Notes: generated from the sequence alone by a model not told the origin. Shown: positions 19,343 through 29,890, numbered from the stretch's first letter. The stretch: 64,000 nucleotides of DNA from Comamonas sp. KCTC 72670 (GCA_014656495.1 BNCN01000019.1:1-64000); one strand, 5' to 3'. Numbers and translations are program-made.

Positions 19343-20632
19343 CTACTTCGCCGCCTCCGCCATGCGGGCCCAGACGGCCGACGCGGCCTCGCGCGCCTGC
19401 TCGGCCACCACGGTGGGGCTCACCGACAGCGGCCGCCGCGCCCACATGCGCCAGACGCCGTCCACCATCACCGCCTCCACGTGCCGGCTGCCCAGGCCGA
19501 ACACCACGTGCCACGCCAGGTTCTCCGCGGTGAGCGGCGTTGCGGGCAGGTAGTCCAGGATGAGCAGGTCCGCGATGGAGCCCTCGCGCATGGGGCCCAC
19601 CGAGGCGTCGAACATCTGCGACGCCATGCGATGCCCGTTGGCCAGGTAGCGGAGCACGTCGATGGGCTGCCCCGCCTCGCGCGAGCGCAGGTACGCCGCC
19701 TGCGCCTCCGCGAACAGGTCCGCGGACACGCCGTCCGCCCCCAGCGTGGCCCGGGCGCCGAACTTCAACGCGGGCGCATAGCCCACCTCCAGGCCCTGGT
19801 TCGCGCGCGGCGTGTGGACCAGCCACGCCCCCGTGGCAATCACCTGCGCCAGGTCCGCCCAGTCCAGGTGGCCCACGTGCGCGAGCTGGCTCTTGGGCGA
19901 CAGCAGGCCGGCCTCCAGCAGGCGCGACACCGGCGAGGCGCCGTAGTTCTCATTGCAGAGGCGCTCGTCCAGTGGGTCCTCGGCGAGCGGCAGGTGCACC
20001 CCGCCCGTCCCCAGCGACTTGAGCGCCTCCGCCAAACCCGTCAGCGCGTCCGGCCCGAGCGTGAAGCTGGGCGCCGCGCCCACCTGCCCCCGGAAGCGGC
20101 CCTTGGCCTTCTTCGCGAAGGCGACCGTCTCCTCCAGCCCCTCCTCCCGGCCCACCGCGCCCACGCGGTCCGACACCGCGTAGGCGAGCACACCCCGCAC
20201 GCCCACCTCGTGGAGCCCGCGCGCCACCCGCGTGAGCGAGCCCGAAATCGCCTTGGGCGAGGAGTGCAAATCGCACACGGTGGTGGTGCCGCACTGGAGC
20301 GCCTCCAGGCCCCCGGCGCACGCGGCCACCTGCACCGCGTCCAGGTCGAGCGCGTTCTCGTAGGGCCAGACGACCTTCTCGAGGATGTCCTGGTAGGTCT
20401 CCAGCGAGGGGCGCGGCATGCCCCGGCCCAGCACCGCATGCAGGCGGTGGTGCGCGCTCACCAGCCCCGGGAAGACGAGCTTGCCCGACAGCGTCACCAC
20501 TTCATCGTCCGCGACGGGCGTCAGGTCCGGCCCTCGGGCGACGATGCGTTCTCCCTCGATGCGCAGGTCCACACGCTCGACCAACGCCGGCTCCAGCTCT
20601 ACGACGTAACCACCCTTGAGGACTGTGCCCAA
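19343..20632 (-). CDS. SsnA-like amidohydrolase with altered metal site
   Basis: The fold is an amidohydrolase of the SsnA/TrzN/guanine-deaminase group: an N-terminal beta sandwich (IEGERIVARGPDLTP), then LVFPGLVSAHHRLHAVLGRGM, GTTTVCDLHSSP, VSDRVG, VHLPLAEDPLDE, LAHVGHLDW and LGADGVSADLF. Active relatives have NAHHHLY and HxHVAED at the first and third of these. Here the third His of the first motif is Arg (residue 63) and the second His of the beta-5 motif is Pro, while the beta-6 His and beta-8 Asp remain. Hydrolytic activity is therefore doubtful. TTG 20632 is chosen because GGAGG is 6 nt upstream. Confidence 0.8.
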   Translation of the reverse strand: MGTVLKGGYVVELEPALVERVDLRIEGERIVARGPDLTPVADDEVVTLSGKLVFPGLVSAHHRLHAVLGRGMPRPSLETYQDILEKVVWPYENALDLDAVQVAACAGGLEALQCGTTTVCDLHSSPKAISGSLTRVARGLHEVGVRGVLAYAVSDRVGAVGREEGLEETVAFAKKAKGRFRGQVGAAPSFTLGPDALTGLAEALKSLGTGGVHLPLAEDPLDERLCNENYGASPVSRLLEAGLLSPKSQLAHVGHLDWADLAQVIATGAWLVHTPRANQGLEVGYAPALKFGARATLGADGVSADLFAEAQAAYLRSREAGQPIDVLRYLANGHRMASQMFDASVGPMREGSIADLLILDYLPATPLTAENLAWHVVFGLGSRHVEAVMVDGVWRMWARRPLSVSPTVVAEQAREAASAVWARMAEAAK

Positions 20633-20811
20633 CCATCCCTCCGGACGCAGCGCGTGCGCGTGTCTGGGCCACCTCCCGCCAGGCCCATGAAACAGGCCGG
20701 ACGTTAACACTGTCGCTCGCCCGTGCGAGCGGGCAGGTAGCGGACTCCTACCCGCCGTAATGGCCACAACACTGTGCGCGGACGCGCGCCTACACGTAGA
20801 CTGCGCGCACC

Positions 20812-22944
20812 TTGGTGCTGGAGCAGAACCCCAATCAGGTGGGTCGCTACCGACTGTCCGCGCGGATCGCGACGGGCGGCATGGCGGAGGTGTACCTGGG
20901 GCGCCGCGTCGAGGATGACGGCAGCCGAGGGCCCGCTGTCGCCGTGAAGCGCCTGATGCCGCACCTCGCGTCGGACCGGCGCGTGGTGCAGATGTTCCTC
21001 AACGAGGCCCGCATCACCGCGCAGGTGCGACACCCCAACGTCGTCACCATCATCGAGCTGGGCATGGAGGGGAACGAGCCCTTCATCGCCATGGAGCTGC
21101 TGGAGGGACGTTCGTTCGCGGAGCTGCGGCAAGAAGCCGCCGAGCACGGACATCGCGTGCCGCTGGGCATCACGCTGCGCGTGCTCGTGGAGGCGTGCCG
21201 GGGGCTCGACGCGGCGCACCGTGCCGTGGACGAGGCCGGCCGCCCGCTGCGCATCGTCCACCGCGACTTCACCCCGGACAACATCCACGTGGGCGTGAAT
21301 GGCGCGGTGAAGGTCATCGACTTCGGCATCGCCAAGGCGGACGCGCTCGGGTCGGGCACCGAGCCCGGGGTGCTCAAGGGCAAGTTCTTCTACATGTCGC
21401 CGGAGATGATTGCCGGCAAGCCCGTGGACCACCGGGCGGACCTGTTCGCCGCGGGCGTCATGCTCTACGAGCAGCTCTGTGGGCGCAGGCCCTTCACGGG
21501 GCTCACGGCCGACGAAGTGGTGGGCCGCATCGCCGAGGGGCGCCCGCGTCCACCGACCGCGTTCGACCCGTCCGTGCCCAACGCGCTGGAGTTGGTGTGC
21601 CTCACCGCGCTGGCCAGGGAGCCCGGGGCGCGGTTCGACAGCCTCGAGTCCTTCATCGGCGCCATCGAGGCCATTGGCGGGGCCGCGGAGATCGCCACGG
21701 CCGAGCAGCTCGCCGCGTATGTGGACTCGCTGTTCCCGCCGGACCGGGACGTCAAGCGGCTGGCCCTGCGCCGCGCGCGGCTCGCGGACCCATCCCACGG
21801 GAGCACGCCGCCTCCGCAGCTGCGGCCCGTCCTCGACGCGCCGGACGCTCCCGCCGCGTGGCCCTCCGTGAAGCGGACCACGAACCCGGATGCGGCGACG
21901 GTGGCGGGGGCGACGCGGCAACGGCTCGCGGGTGCGGCTCACGGGGACGTTGGCGCCGTGGATTCAGCAGGGGCGCATGGGGCTGGGCTCGGATCCGGTA
22001 CAACCAGCCGCTCCCGGCGTGGGTCGCTCCTCGCGGGCGTGCTCGCCGGAGGTGTCCTCATCGCGGGCGCGGCCTGGTTCTTCACGCGCCCCACCCCGCC
22101 ACCCGCCGAGCGACTGGCTCAAGCACAGGGCGCCGCCACGCCGGACGCCAAGGCCGCGGCCCTGGCCGGGCTCGGCTCGGATGAACGCGCGAGCGCCGAG
22201 GACCTGCGCCGGGCCGGAGCGCTCCTGCTCGAGGCGGGCGCGCACGCCCCCGCCCTGGAGCTGGCGGAGCGCTTCGTGGCGCGCTTCCCCCAGGACCTCG
22301 AGGGACACCTGCTCGCCGCGCGCGCCGCCACGGAGCTGCGCCAGGGCAAGCGCGCCGAGCGCGCCATCGAAACCGCCTCCACGCTGGCCCCCAAGGACCT
22401 TCGCCCCACCTTGGCCCTGGCCGAGCTGCGTGAGCGGCAGGGCGACCTGCCGGGCGCCATCGACGCGCTGGCGGCGGCCCACAAGCGCACGCCGCGCTCG
22501 GCGGAGGTGACGCCGCGCTACGGACTGCTGCTGTCCCAGAGTGGCCGGCTGGACGAAGCGGCCACCGTGCTCTCCGCGTGGACGCGCGCGAACGACGACG
22601 CCGCGAGCCTCGCGGAGCTGGGCTTCGTCCGCTTCCGTCAGCAGCGCGTGGACGATGCCGCCACCCTGCTCAAGCGCGCCCTCCGCAAGGACGCCGGGCT
22701 CGCCGTGGCGCACTACTACCTGGGGGCGGTCCTCTTCCGGCAGGGTGACACGGCCGGCGCCGAGCGCGCCTACCTCGAGGCGGACCGGCTCGCCCCCAAG
22801 GACCCGCGGGCGCTCACCTCCCGCTGCCAGCTCCTCGCCCACACCGGCAACGCGGCCGGTGTCACCGAAGTGAAGCGAGCCCTGGCCGAGCGCTTCCCCA
22901 CCCGCGCCGAGGCCTTGTCCGCGGAGTGCGTCCCACTGAAATGA
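20812..22944 (+). CDS. Membrane Ser/Thr protein kinase with periplasmic-side TPR domain
   Basis: Hanks-type kinase domain at residues 10-285: glycine loop IATGGMAEVYLG, catalytic Lys in VAVKRLM, HRDFTPDNIH (Asp base), VIDFGIAK (DFG), YMSPEM and the conserved HRADLFAAGVMLYE. A transmembrane segment follows near residues 405-425 (LLAGVLAGGVLIAGAAWFF). The remaining 280 residues are TPR-like helical pairs (YYLGAVLFRQGDTAGAERAY). Kinases of this form are numerous in myxobacteria and sense or scaffold partners. The start is TTG 20812, with GTG next to it. Divergent from the amidohydrolase over a 179-nt gap. Confidence 0.92.
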   Translation: MVLEQNPNQVGRYRLSARIATGGMAEVYLGRRVEDDGSRGPAVAVKRLMPHLASDRRVVQMFLNEARITAQVRHPNVVTIIELGMEGNEPFIAMELLEGRSFAELRQEAAEHGHRVPLGITLRVLVEACRGLDAAHRAVDEAGRPLRIVHRDFTPDNIHVGVNGAVKVIDFGIAKADALGSGTEPGVLKGKFFYMSPEMIAGKPVDHRADLFAAGVMLYEQLCGRRPFTGLTADEVVGRIAEGRPRPPTAFDPSVPNALELVCLTALAREPGARFDSLESFIGAIEAIGGAAEIATAEQLAAYVDSLFPPDRDVKRLALRRARLADPSHGSTPPPQLRPVLDAPDAPAAWPSVKRTTNPDAATVAGATRQRLAGAAHGDVGAVDSAGAHGAGLGSGTTSRSRRGSLLAGVLAGGVLIAGAAWFFTRPTPPPAERLAQAQGAATPDAKAAALAGLGSDERASAEDLRRAGALLLEAGAHAPALELAERFVARFPQDLEGHLLAARAATELRQGKRAERAIETASTLAPKDLRPTLALAELRERQGDLPGAIDALAAAHKRTPRSAEVTPRYGLLLSQSGRLDEAATVLSAWTRANDDAASLAELGFVRFRQQRVDDAATLLKRALRKDAGLAVAHYYLGAVLFRQGDTAGAERAYLEADRLAPKDPRALTSRCQLLAHTGNAAGVTEVKRALAERFPTRAEALSAECVPLK

Positions 22945-23012
22945 CGTGGACACTTCGACCGCACCGCCGTTCCTCCAAGCCACGGCGGGCCCTGCCCATT
23001 ACCTTCCAGGCC

Positions 23013-24032
23013 ATGCGTTCACACCGTCCCCGCTTCGCCCTCGTGGCCCTGCTCGCTGGTGTCACGGCGTGCTCGTCCTCGAACACCACCCGCCCCGATG
23101 CCCCGGACTCCGGCGTCGACCTCCCGGTGGACGAGGAGCCCGAGGTGCCCGAGCGCACGTCCTGCACAGGCCTCACCGTCGGCCCCGGCACCTACGACTG
23201 GACGGTGGAACACGACGGCCGCACGCGCCAGTACCGCGTCCACGTCCCCCCGGGCTACGACGCCACGCGCCCCACCGCCGCCGTGCTGGCCTTCCATGGC
23301 TACGGCTCCAACGCGCTGGAGATGGAGGGACTCACGCGGCTCTCCACCCTGGCCGACGCGGAGGGCTTCCTCGCCGTCTATCCCGTGGGGCTGAGCGCCT
23401 CGGAGATCAACGGCAGGGGCAGCGACGGCACCACCCGGGGCTGGAACGCGAGCGCGTGCTGCGGCCCCGCCTGGATTGCCCGAGTGAATGACGTGGGCTT
23501 CGTGGACACGCTCCTCGCGGACCTGGACACCCGCGTCTGCGTGGACACGCGCCGCACCTTCGCCACCGGCTTCTCCAACGGCGGCTTCTTCTCGTACCGG
23601 CTGGCCTGCGAGCGCGCGAGCCGCTTCGCCGCCATCGCCCCCGTGGCGGGAATGGACGGCACCGAGCCCTGCAATCCCTCGCGCCCCGTGCCGGTGCTGC
23701 ACATCCACGGCACCGCCGACTCGACCATCCGCTACCAGGGTGGCAGCAACCTGGGGCCCTTCGGCGCCGCCTACCCGTCCGCGGAGGAGTCCGTGCGGCG
23801 CTTCGCCGAGCGAAACGACTGCACCGGCCCCACCGTGGAGACGTACCAGCAGGGCGACAGCACCTGCACCGCCGCCACCGGCTGCGTGCCGGAGACTGCC
23901 ACCGCGTCCCTGTGCACCGTGCAGGGGGGCCTGCACGCGTGGCCCGGTTTCGCGGGCTACAACAATGGCACGCCGAACCTGGACGCCACGCGCGAGGCGT
24001 GGAAGTTCTTCCAGGCCCGTCCCCGGCCCTAG
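23013..24032 (+). CDS. Lipoprotein esterase of the PHB depolymerase/feruloyl esterase (LpqC) family
   Basis: The N-terminus has a lipoprotein signal (FALVALLAGVTAC, lipobox Cys), then an acidic Pro-rich linker. The alpha/beta hydrolase domain follows: oxyanion loop LAFHGYGSNA, nucleophile Ser in ATGFSNGGFFSYRLA, Asp in HIHGTADSTI and catalytic His in QGGLHAWPGF. CSTC and GC pairs suggest disulfides. The family hydrolyses polyesters or feruloylated/acetylated polysaccharides; the substrate here is not readable. The YdjC-type deacetylase starts 21 nt downstream, so the two may act on the same polymer. Confidence 0.88.
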   Translation: MRSHRPRFALVALLAGVTACSSSNTTRPDAPDSGVDLPVDEEPEVPERTSCTGLTVGPGTYDWTVEHDGRTRQYRVHVPPGYDATRPTAAVLAFHGYGSNALEMEGLTRLSTLADAEGFLAVYPVGLSASEINGRGSDGTTRGWNASACCGPAWIARVNDVGFVDTLLADLDTRVCVDTRRTFATGFSNGGFFSYRLACERASRFAAIAPVAGMDGTEPCNPSRPVPVLHIHGTADSTIRYQGGSNLGPFGAAYPSAEESVRRFAERNDCTGPTVETYQQGDSTCTAATGCVPETATASLCTVQGGLHAWPGFAGYNNGTPNLDATREAWKFFQARPRP

Positions 24033-24053
24033 CCTCGCGAGGAGCACCCCGCC

Positions 24054-24803
24054 ATGACGTCCCCCGCCCTCATCATCAACGCGGATGACCTGGGCTACGA
24101 CCCGGCCGTCACCCGCGGCATCCTCCGCGCCATGCGCGAGGGCGTCGTCTCCTCGGCCACCTTCATGGTGAACACGCCCTTCTCCGAGGCCGCCGCGCGC
24201 GAGGCCCGGGGGCTCGCCATCGGCCTGCACCTCAACCTCGCCCGGGGCCTGCCCGTGTGGAGCGGATTCCCCCGGGAGCTGCTCGGCGAGGACGGCGGCT
24301 TCGTGGAGGCCCGCGCGAGCAGCCTCCCCGCGGACGTGGTGGAGGCGGAGGCCCTCGCCCAGCTCGCGCGGCTCGCCGGATTGCTGGGCCAGCCCGCCAC
24401 CCACGTGGACGTGCACAAGCACCTGCACCTGCACGCGGGCGTCCTGGAGGGCCTGGCCCGGGCCGCGAAGCGCGTGGGGGCGCCGGTGCGCTCCATCAAC
24501 CCACAGATGCGCCGCGCGCTGGAGTCCCACGGCGTCGCCACCAACGCGCACTTCCTGGGCGACGCGGGCGCCGAGGCCTACTGGACGCTGGAGCGCTTCG
24601 AGTCGGAGCTCGCCGCCCTGCCCCGCGACGGGGTCATCGAGCTGATGTGCCACCCCGGCTACCGGCCGGAGACGCTGAAGAGCGGCTATGCCGCCCAGCG
24701 GGAGGTCGAGCTGGAGACCTTCCTCCACCCGCGCGCGCGCGAGGTCCTGGCGCGCGCCGGCGTGGTGCCCTCCGACTTCCGCGTGCTCACGGGCGGGAGC
24801 TGA
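24054..24803 (+). CDS. YdjC/ChbG-family carbohydrate deacetylase
   Basis: The family motifs are in order: LIINADDLGYDPAV (metal Asp pair), AIGLHLNLARG, THVDVHKHLHLHAGV (metal His) and IELMCHPGY near the C-terminus. Members remove N-acetyl groups from chito-oligosaccharides and related sugars. The 249-aa length is usual. ATG 24054 follows GAGGAG. The last 17 nt overlap the 3' end of the oppositely oriented histidine kinase gene. It probably forms an operon with the esterase. Confidence 0.9.
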   Translation: MTSPALIINADDLGYDPAVTRGILRAMREGVVSSATFMVNTPFSEAAAREARGLAIGLHLNLARGLPVWSGFPRELLGEDGGFVEARASSLPADVVEAEALAQLARLAGLLGQPATHVDVHKHLHLHAGVLEGLARAAKRVGAPVRSINPQMRRALESHGVATNAHFLGDAGAEAYWTLERFESELAALPRDGVIELMCHPGYRPETLKSGYAAQREVELETFLHPRAREVLARAGVVPSDFRVLTGGS

Positions 24804-26685
24804 GCAGGTCCATCGGCAGGTGGTCGCCCAAGGGCCGCCGCTCCACGGAGAGCGCGTTGCGCACCCGCGCGAGCAGCTCCTCCCGGCGATAGGGGCGCGG
24901 ACACAGCGACGAGCCCTCCTGCGCCCACCAGGGCCGCTCGTCACCCGCCAGCAGGATGGGCACCGGCCTCGCGCGAGGCAGCGTCGCGAAGGTCTCCAGG
25001 AAGACGCCCGTCTGGCCCTGCGTGGCGCTGGTGGACAGGACGATGAGGTCCACGGGCAGGTGCGTGGCACGCCGCAGCGCCTCGGCGCCGTCGCGCGCGG
25101 TGAGCACCTCGAAGCCCTCGGCGAGCAGCACCCGCTCCGCCGCGGCCTCCTGGGCCCGGTCCTCGTCCAGGAGCAGCAACCGGTGCGGCAGCCGCTTCAC
25201 GTCGTGAGGCGCCATGCGCGGCAGGCCCAGGGTGAAGGTGCTGCCCTGGCCCTCCGCGCTGCGCATCGTCAGCCCGCCCCCGTGCAGCCGCGCGATGGAG
25301 TGGCTGATGAAGAGCCCCAGCCCCAGCCCTCCGAAGTTGCGGTGCGACACGTTGCGCGCCCGGTAGAAGCGCTGGAACACCTGCGACTGGTCCGCGCCCG
25401 GGATGCCGATGCCGTGGTCCATCACGTGGATGCGCGCCTCGTTGTGGCAGCGCTCCACCGTCACGACGATGGGCTCCTCCGAGGCGCTGTACTTGTGCGC
25501 GTTCTCCAGCAGGTTCACCAGCACCTGCTCCAGCCGGTCCCTGTCGCCGCGCACCCAGACGCGCTCGCGGGGCACCTCCACCGTGAAGGGGCGCTCGAAG
25601 GCCGCGCGGAAGTGGTCCACCACCTCCGCGACCAGTTGGCCCACCTCCAGCGGGGCCAGGTCCAACGCCAGCTTCCCCGCGTCCAGGCGCGAGGCGTCCA
25701 GCAGGTCCTCCACCAGCCCCACCAGCCGGTCCACCTGCCGCTTCGACTTGAGCACCGTGGCCAGCTCCACCGGCTGGCCCGCCGCCAGGCGACGCTCCAT
25801 GGTGAAGAGGCCTAGCTTCAGCGGCGTGAGCGGCGTCCTCAGCTCGTGGCTGGCGATGGAGATGAACTCCTCGCGCACCTGGAGCGCCGCCTTGGCCTCG
25901 CGCAGCAGGCGCGCGTTCTCCACCGCCACCGCGAGCTGGTTCGCCGCCGCGCCCCACAAGTCCAGCTCCCGCACGGAGAAGGACGTCCCCGGCTCCTTGT
26001 AGAGCAGCAGCAGGCCCACCGTCCGGCGCGGCGCGCACAGCGGCACCGCGGCGAAGATGGAGCCCATGGCGTCCCCATAGCCCCGCTGGATGCCCAGCTG
26101 CGCCTGCCGGAGCGCCAGCGCCTGCCGGAACGGGTCCGCCTGGGAGTCGAAGCTCGCCTCGGGCGCCTCCGCGCCGGCCAGGTCCGACACCGCCACCCGG
26201 CGCAGGTCGCCGTCGTCCTCGCACAGGAACACCTCGGCGCGGCGCACGTGGGCGCAGCGCACCAGCGCCACCACGGCGGCGGCGCAGACGCTGTCCACCT
26301 CCAGCGTCTCGCCCACGGAGCGGGCGATCTCCTGCACCGCCTGGGAGAAGGCCCCCTCGTCGTCCACGCCCGAGGACTCCACGACGAGCCAGGCGCCCGC
26401 CGCCTCGCCCGCCGCCGCGGGCTTCACCTGCACCCGGACCTGCCGCAGCCCCCGGGTGATGACGTGGCCCGTGTGGGGCACGCCCTCCCGGATGGCGCGC
26501 TCCAGCCCGTCCAGGCTCCGGGTGCGCTCCAGCGCGTCCCGCAGGTCGCTCCCCGCGTGCAGCGGCACCCCCGTTTTGGAGGCAAACCCCTCCTCGCACC
26601 ACTGCACGCGCAGGTCCGGACCGACGCGAACCAGGGCCAGCGGAAGGCACGAGAATGCATCTTCAACGTCAGAAGGAAGCGGCAT
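24787..26685 (-). CDS. PAS-GAF hybrid histidine kinase with pseudo-receiver
   Basis: Domains in order: PAS-like (LALVRVGPDLRVQWCEEGF), GAF (about 150-310), HisKA with the phospho-His in ASHELRTPLTPLK, HATPase with NLLENAHKYS, HGIGIP and GGLGLGLFIS, then a C-terminal receiver fold. The kinase core looks complete. In the receiver the phospho-acceptor Asp is Ser (DLIVLSTSATQG) and the conserved Lys is Arg (CPRPYRREEL), so it cannot be phosphorylated in the normal way, although LLLDEDRAQ keeps acidic residues. The start is uncertain; ATG 26685 is chosen because PAS begins right after it. Divergent from queF. Confidence 0.88.
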   Translation of the reverse strand: MPLPSDVEDAFSCLPLALVRVGPDLRVQWCEEGFASKTGVPLHAGSDLRDALERTRSLDGLERAIREGVPHTGHVITRGLRQVRVQVKPAAAGEAAGAWLVVESSGVDDEGAFSQAVQEIARSVGETLEVDSVCAAAVVALVRCAHVRRAEVFLCEDDGDLRRVAVSDLAGAEAPEASFDSQADPFRQALALRQAQLGIQRGYGDAMGSIFAAVPLCAPRRTVGLLLLYKEPGTSFSVRELDLWGAAANQLAVAVENARLLREAKAALQVREEFISIASHELRTPLTPLKLGLFTMERRLAAGQPVELATVLKSKRQVDRLVGLVEDLLDASRLDAGKLALDLAPLEVGQLVAEVVDHFRAAFERPFTVEVPRERVWVRGDRDRLEQVLVNLLENAHKYSASEEPIVVTVERCHNEARIHVMDHGIGIPGADQSQVFQRFYRARNVSHRNFGGLGLGLFISHSIARLHGGGLTMRSAEGQGSTFTLGLPRMAPHDVKRLPHRLLLLDEDRAQEAAAERVLLAEGFEVLTARDGAEALRRATHLPVDLIVLSTSATQGQTGVFLETFATLPRARPVPILLAGDERPWWAQEGSSLCPRPYRREELLARVRNALSVERRPLGDHLPMDLLSSRP

Positions 26686-26846
26686 GTGCTCGGCAGGGGG
26701 AAGAGACGCCCCTTGATTATGAGCCCCCTCCCGGATGGCAACCGGGTGCCCCCCTGGATTCACCCCCACTGGACGCCAGCCGCGTTGGCAGGCGGACATC
26801 GACGGGAGGGATGACACGCGGCGTTGGTGTGGTAGACGACAGCGCC

Positions 26847-27215
26847 ATGCCCTCGCAGCCGTCCAAGGAACTGCAGACCTTCCCCAACCCCGCCGCCGAT
26901 CGCGATTACGAAATCACGTTCGACGTGCCGGAGTTCACCTGCCTCTGCCCGCTCACCGGTCAGCCTGACTTCGCACGCTTCAAGATTACGTACGTGCCGG
27001 ACCAGAGCTGCATCGAGCTCAAGAGCCTCAAGCTCTACATGTGGGCCTACCGCAATGAGGGGGCCTTCCACGAGAAGGTCACCAACACCATCGCGGACGA
27101 CATCATCAAGGCCATCCAGCCGCGCAAGCTCACCGTGGTGGGCGACTTCTTCGTGCGCGGCGGCATCGGCACCATCGTCACCGTCACGCACGACAAGTCG
27201 AAGCAGCAGGCCTGA
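26847..27215 (+). CDS. queF: NADPH-dependent preQ0 reductase
   Basis: Reduces 7-cyano-7-deazaguanine to preQ1 in queuosine synthesis. It is the short (YkvM-like) unimodular form of 122 aa. Seen: the thioimide-forming Cys in FTCLCPLTGQPDFA, the conserved Glu in CIELKSLKLY, the NADPH-binding region and VVGDFFVRGGIGT. ATG 26847 matches the family start. The next step, QueA, is encoded at 34575-35600, so two queuosine genes lie in the window but not together. Convergent with the kinase gene at 27230. Confidence 0.95.
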   Translation: MPSQPSKELQTFPNPAADRDYEITFDVPEFTCLCPLTGQPDFARFKITYVPDQSCIELKSLKLYMWAYRNEGAFHEKVTNTIADDIIKAIQPRKLTVVGDFFVRGGIGTIVTVTHDKSKQQA

Positions 27216-27229
27216 ACCGCGCCGGGCCT

Positions 27230-28321
<1,092 letters not shown>

Positions 28322-28416
28322 GGCGCGCAGGCTATCGAAGCAATCGCACAGCGTCGATGGGGGCCTGTGGCCGGGGGCCGCCGAGCCGGGTCGGAGTCGA
28401 TATGCTCTGCTCTGCC

Positions 28417-28623
28417 ATGAAGAAAGCCCGATTCCTCCTCCCTGTTCTCGCGCTCTTCACGTTCAGTGCCTGCGTCGGCAGCAAGCACCCCTACCAGCCG
28501 CGTCCGTCCAAAGCGAAGAAGTCCAAGCAGAGCAGCAAGAATTGCCACCCGAGCCAGTACTGGGATGGCAGCAAGTGCAAGCACAAGGGGAAGGGCAAGG
28601 GCGCGCGGAAACACGACGGGTGA
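28417..28623 (+). CDS. Small Lys-rich lipoprotein, unknown function
   Basis: A 68-aa protein with a typical lipoprotein signal (MKKARFLLPVLALFTFSAC) and a short basic mature part (SKAKKSKQSSK, then KCKHKGKGKG). Two Cys (CHPSQYWDGSKC) could form a disulfide. No family is recognised. A strongly basic lipid-anchored peptide could bind nucleic acid or acidic polysaccharide, but that is speculation. It lies 95 nt from the divergent kinase and upstream of the phospholipase D gene. Confidence 0.75.
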   Translation: MKKARFLLPVLALFTFSACVGSKHPYQPRPSKAKKSKQSSKNCHPSQYWDGSKCKHKGKGKGARKHDG

Positions 28624-28705
28624 CCGGGGCCGATGCGTCCCAGTCCCGGTGACACGGTGAGGCCGTCCCGTGGGCGCGCCGGGAGCGGTAGGGTGGCGGG
28701 TGTCC

Positions 28706-29839
28706 ATGCGCGCTGAAGCCTCGCTGCCGTTGATGAACACCCCCACCGCCAGCCTCGTGGCCAACGCGGTCCGCGACGAGCGCTTCACGCTGCTGGACGG
28801 TGGGACGGAGGCGTACCCGCGGATGCTGGAGGCCATCGCCTCCGCGCGGTCGCGGGTCCACCTGGAGGTCTACACCTTCGAGCGCGAGGGCATCGGGGCA
28901 CGCTTCCTGGAGGCCTTGGTGGCGGCGGCGCGGCGCGGTGTCGCGGTGAAGGTAGTGGTGGACGGCTGGGGCAGCATTGGCGCCAGCCGTCACCTGACGC
29001 AGACGCTGAAGGCCGCGGGCGCGAAGGTGCGGGTGTACAACCCGCTCACGTCGCTGCTCACCGGCCGCTCCTGGCGCAACCACCGGAAGCTTCTGCTCGT
29101 CGATGACACGGTGGCGTTCCTCGGGGGCGTCAACATCGGGGATGCCTACGCGGCGAAGGGCGCGCAACCCGGATGGGCGGACCTCGCGTTGGAGCTGCGG
29201 GGTGACATCTGCCGGCAGCTCGGGACCACGCTGCATGCGGGGACGTCCGCGCTGGAGTCTGGGGCGGTGAAGCTGTTCCTGTCGGGCTTCGGCGGCGGAC
29301 ACCGGCTGCGCAAGCGGTACCTCCAGGCGATTGACGGCGCCGAGCGCGAGGTGGTGCTGGCGCACGCGTACTTCCTGCCGGACAAGGGCTTCATGCGGGC
29401 GCTCAAGCGCGCGGCGCGGCGGGGTGTGTCGGTGCGGCTGATGCTGGCCGGGCGCAGCGATGTGCTGTTCGCGCGCGCGGCGACGATGCGGCTGTACCGC
29501 GACTTCCTTCGCGCCGGGGTGAGCATCCACGAGTGGACGGCGTCCACGCTGCACGCCAAGGCGGCGCTGGTGGACGGACAGAAGCTCCTGGTGGGCAGCT
29601 TCAACCTGGACCCGTTGTCGCTCGTGAACCTGGAGACGCTGGTGGAGGTAGTGGAGCCCAGCGTCGCTGCGCAGGCACAGCGGTGGCTGGACAAGCACCT
29701 GCGCGACGCCCGGCGCGTGTTCCTGGAGGACTGCGCGCGCTCGGGGCTCCAGCAGTGGCTGCTGGACATCGTGGGGCTCGCCGTCGCCCGGTTCGCGGAG
29801 AGATTCGCCAGCTTCATGGGCCGGCGGCGCAAGCGGTAG
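28706..29839 (+). CDS. Phospholipase D / cardiolipin synthase family protein
   Basis: Two HKD motifs define the family: NHRKLLLVDDTVAFLGGVN (about residue 132) and LHAKAALVDGQKLLVGSFN (about residue 285), each followed by the conserved G-x-x-N. It should transfer phosphatidyl groups, as in cardiolipin synthase, or hydrolyse phospholipids. There is no N-terminal membrane hairpin like ClsA; the layout is closer to ClsB. ATG 28706 follows GGGTGG; GTG 28670 is an alternative. Confidence 0.9.
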   Translation: MRAEASLPLMNTPTASLVANAVRDERFTLLDGGTEAYPRMLEAIASARSRVHLEVYTFEREGIGARFLEALVAAARRGVAVKVVVDGWGSIGASRHLTQTLKAAGAKVRVYNPLTSLLTGRSWRNHRKLLLVDDTVAFLGGVNIGDAYAAKGAQPGWADLALELRGDICRQLGTTLHAGTSALESGAVKLFLSGFGGGHRLRKRYLQAIDGAEREVVLAHAYFLPDKGFMRALKRAARRGVSVRLMLAGRSDVLFARAATMRLYRDFLRAGVSIHEWTASTLHAKAALVDGQKLLVGSFNLDPLSLVNLETLVEVVEPSVAAQAQRWLDKHLRDARRVFLEDCARSGLQQWLLDIVGLAVARFAERFASFMGRRRKR

Positions 29840-29890
29840 CGTGTCCCTGTGTGTTGTGCGCGGCCGTGCGGGCCTCGCACGGGAGGGGAC

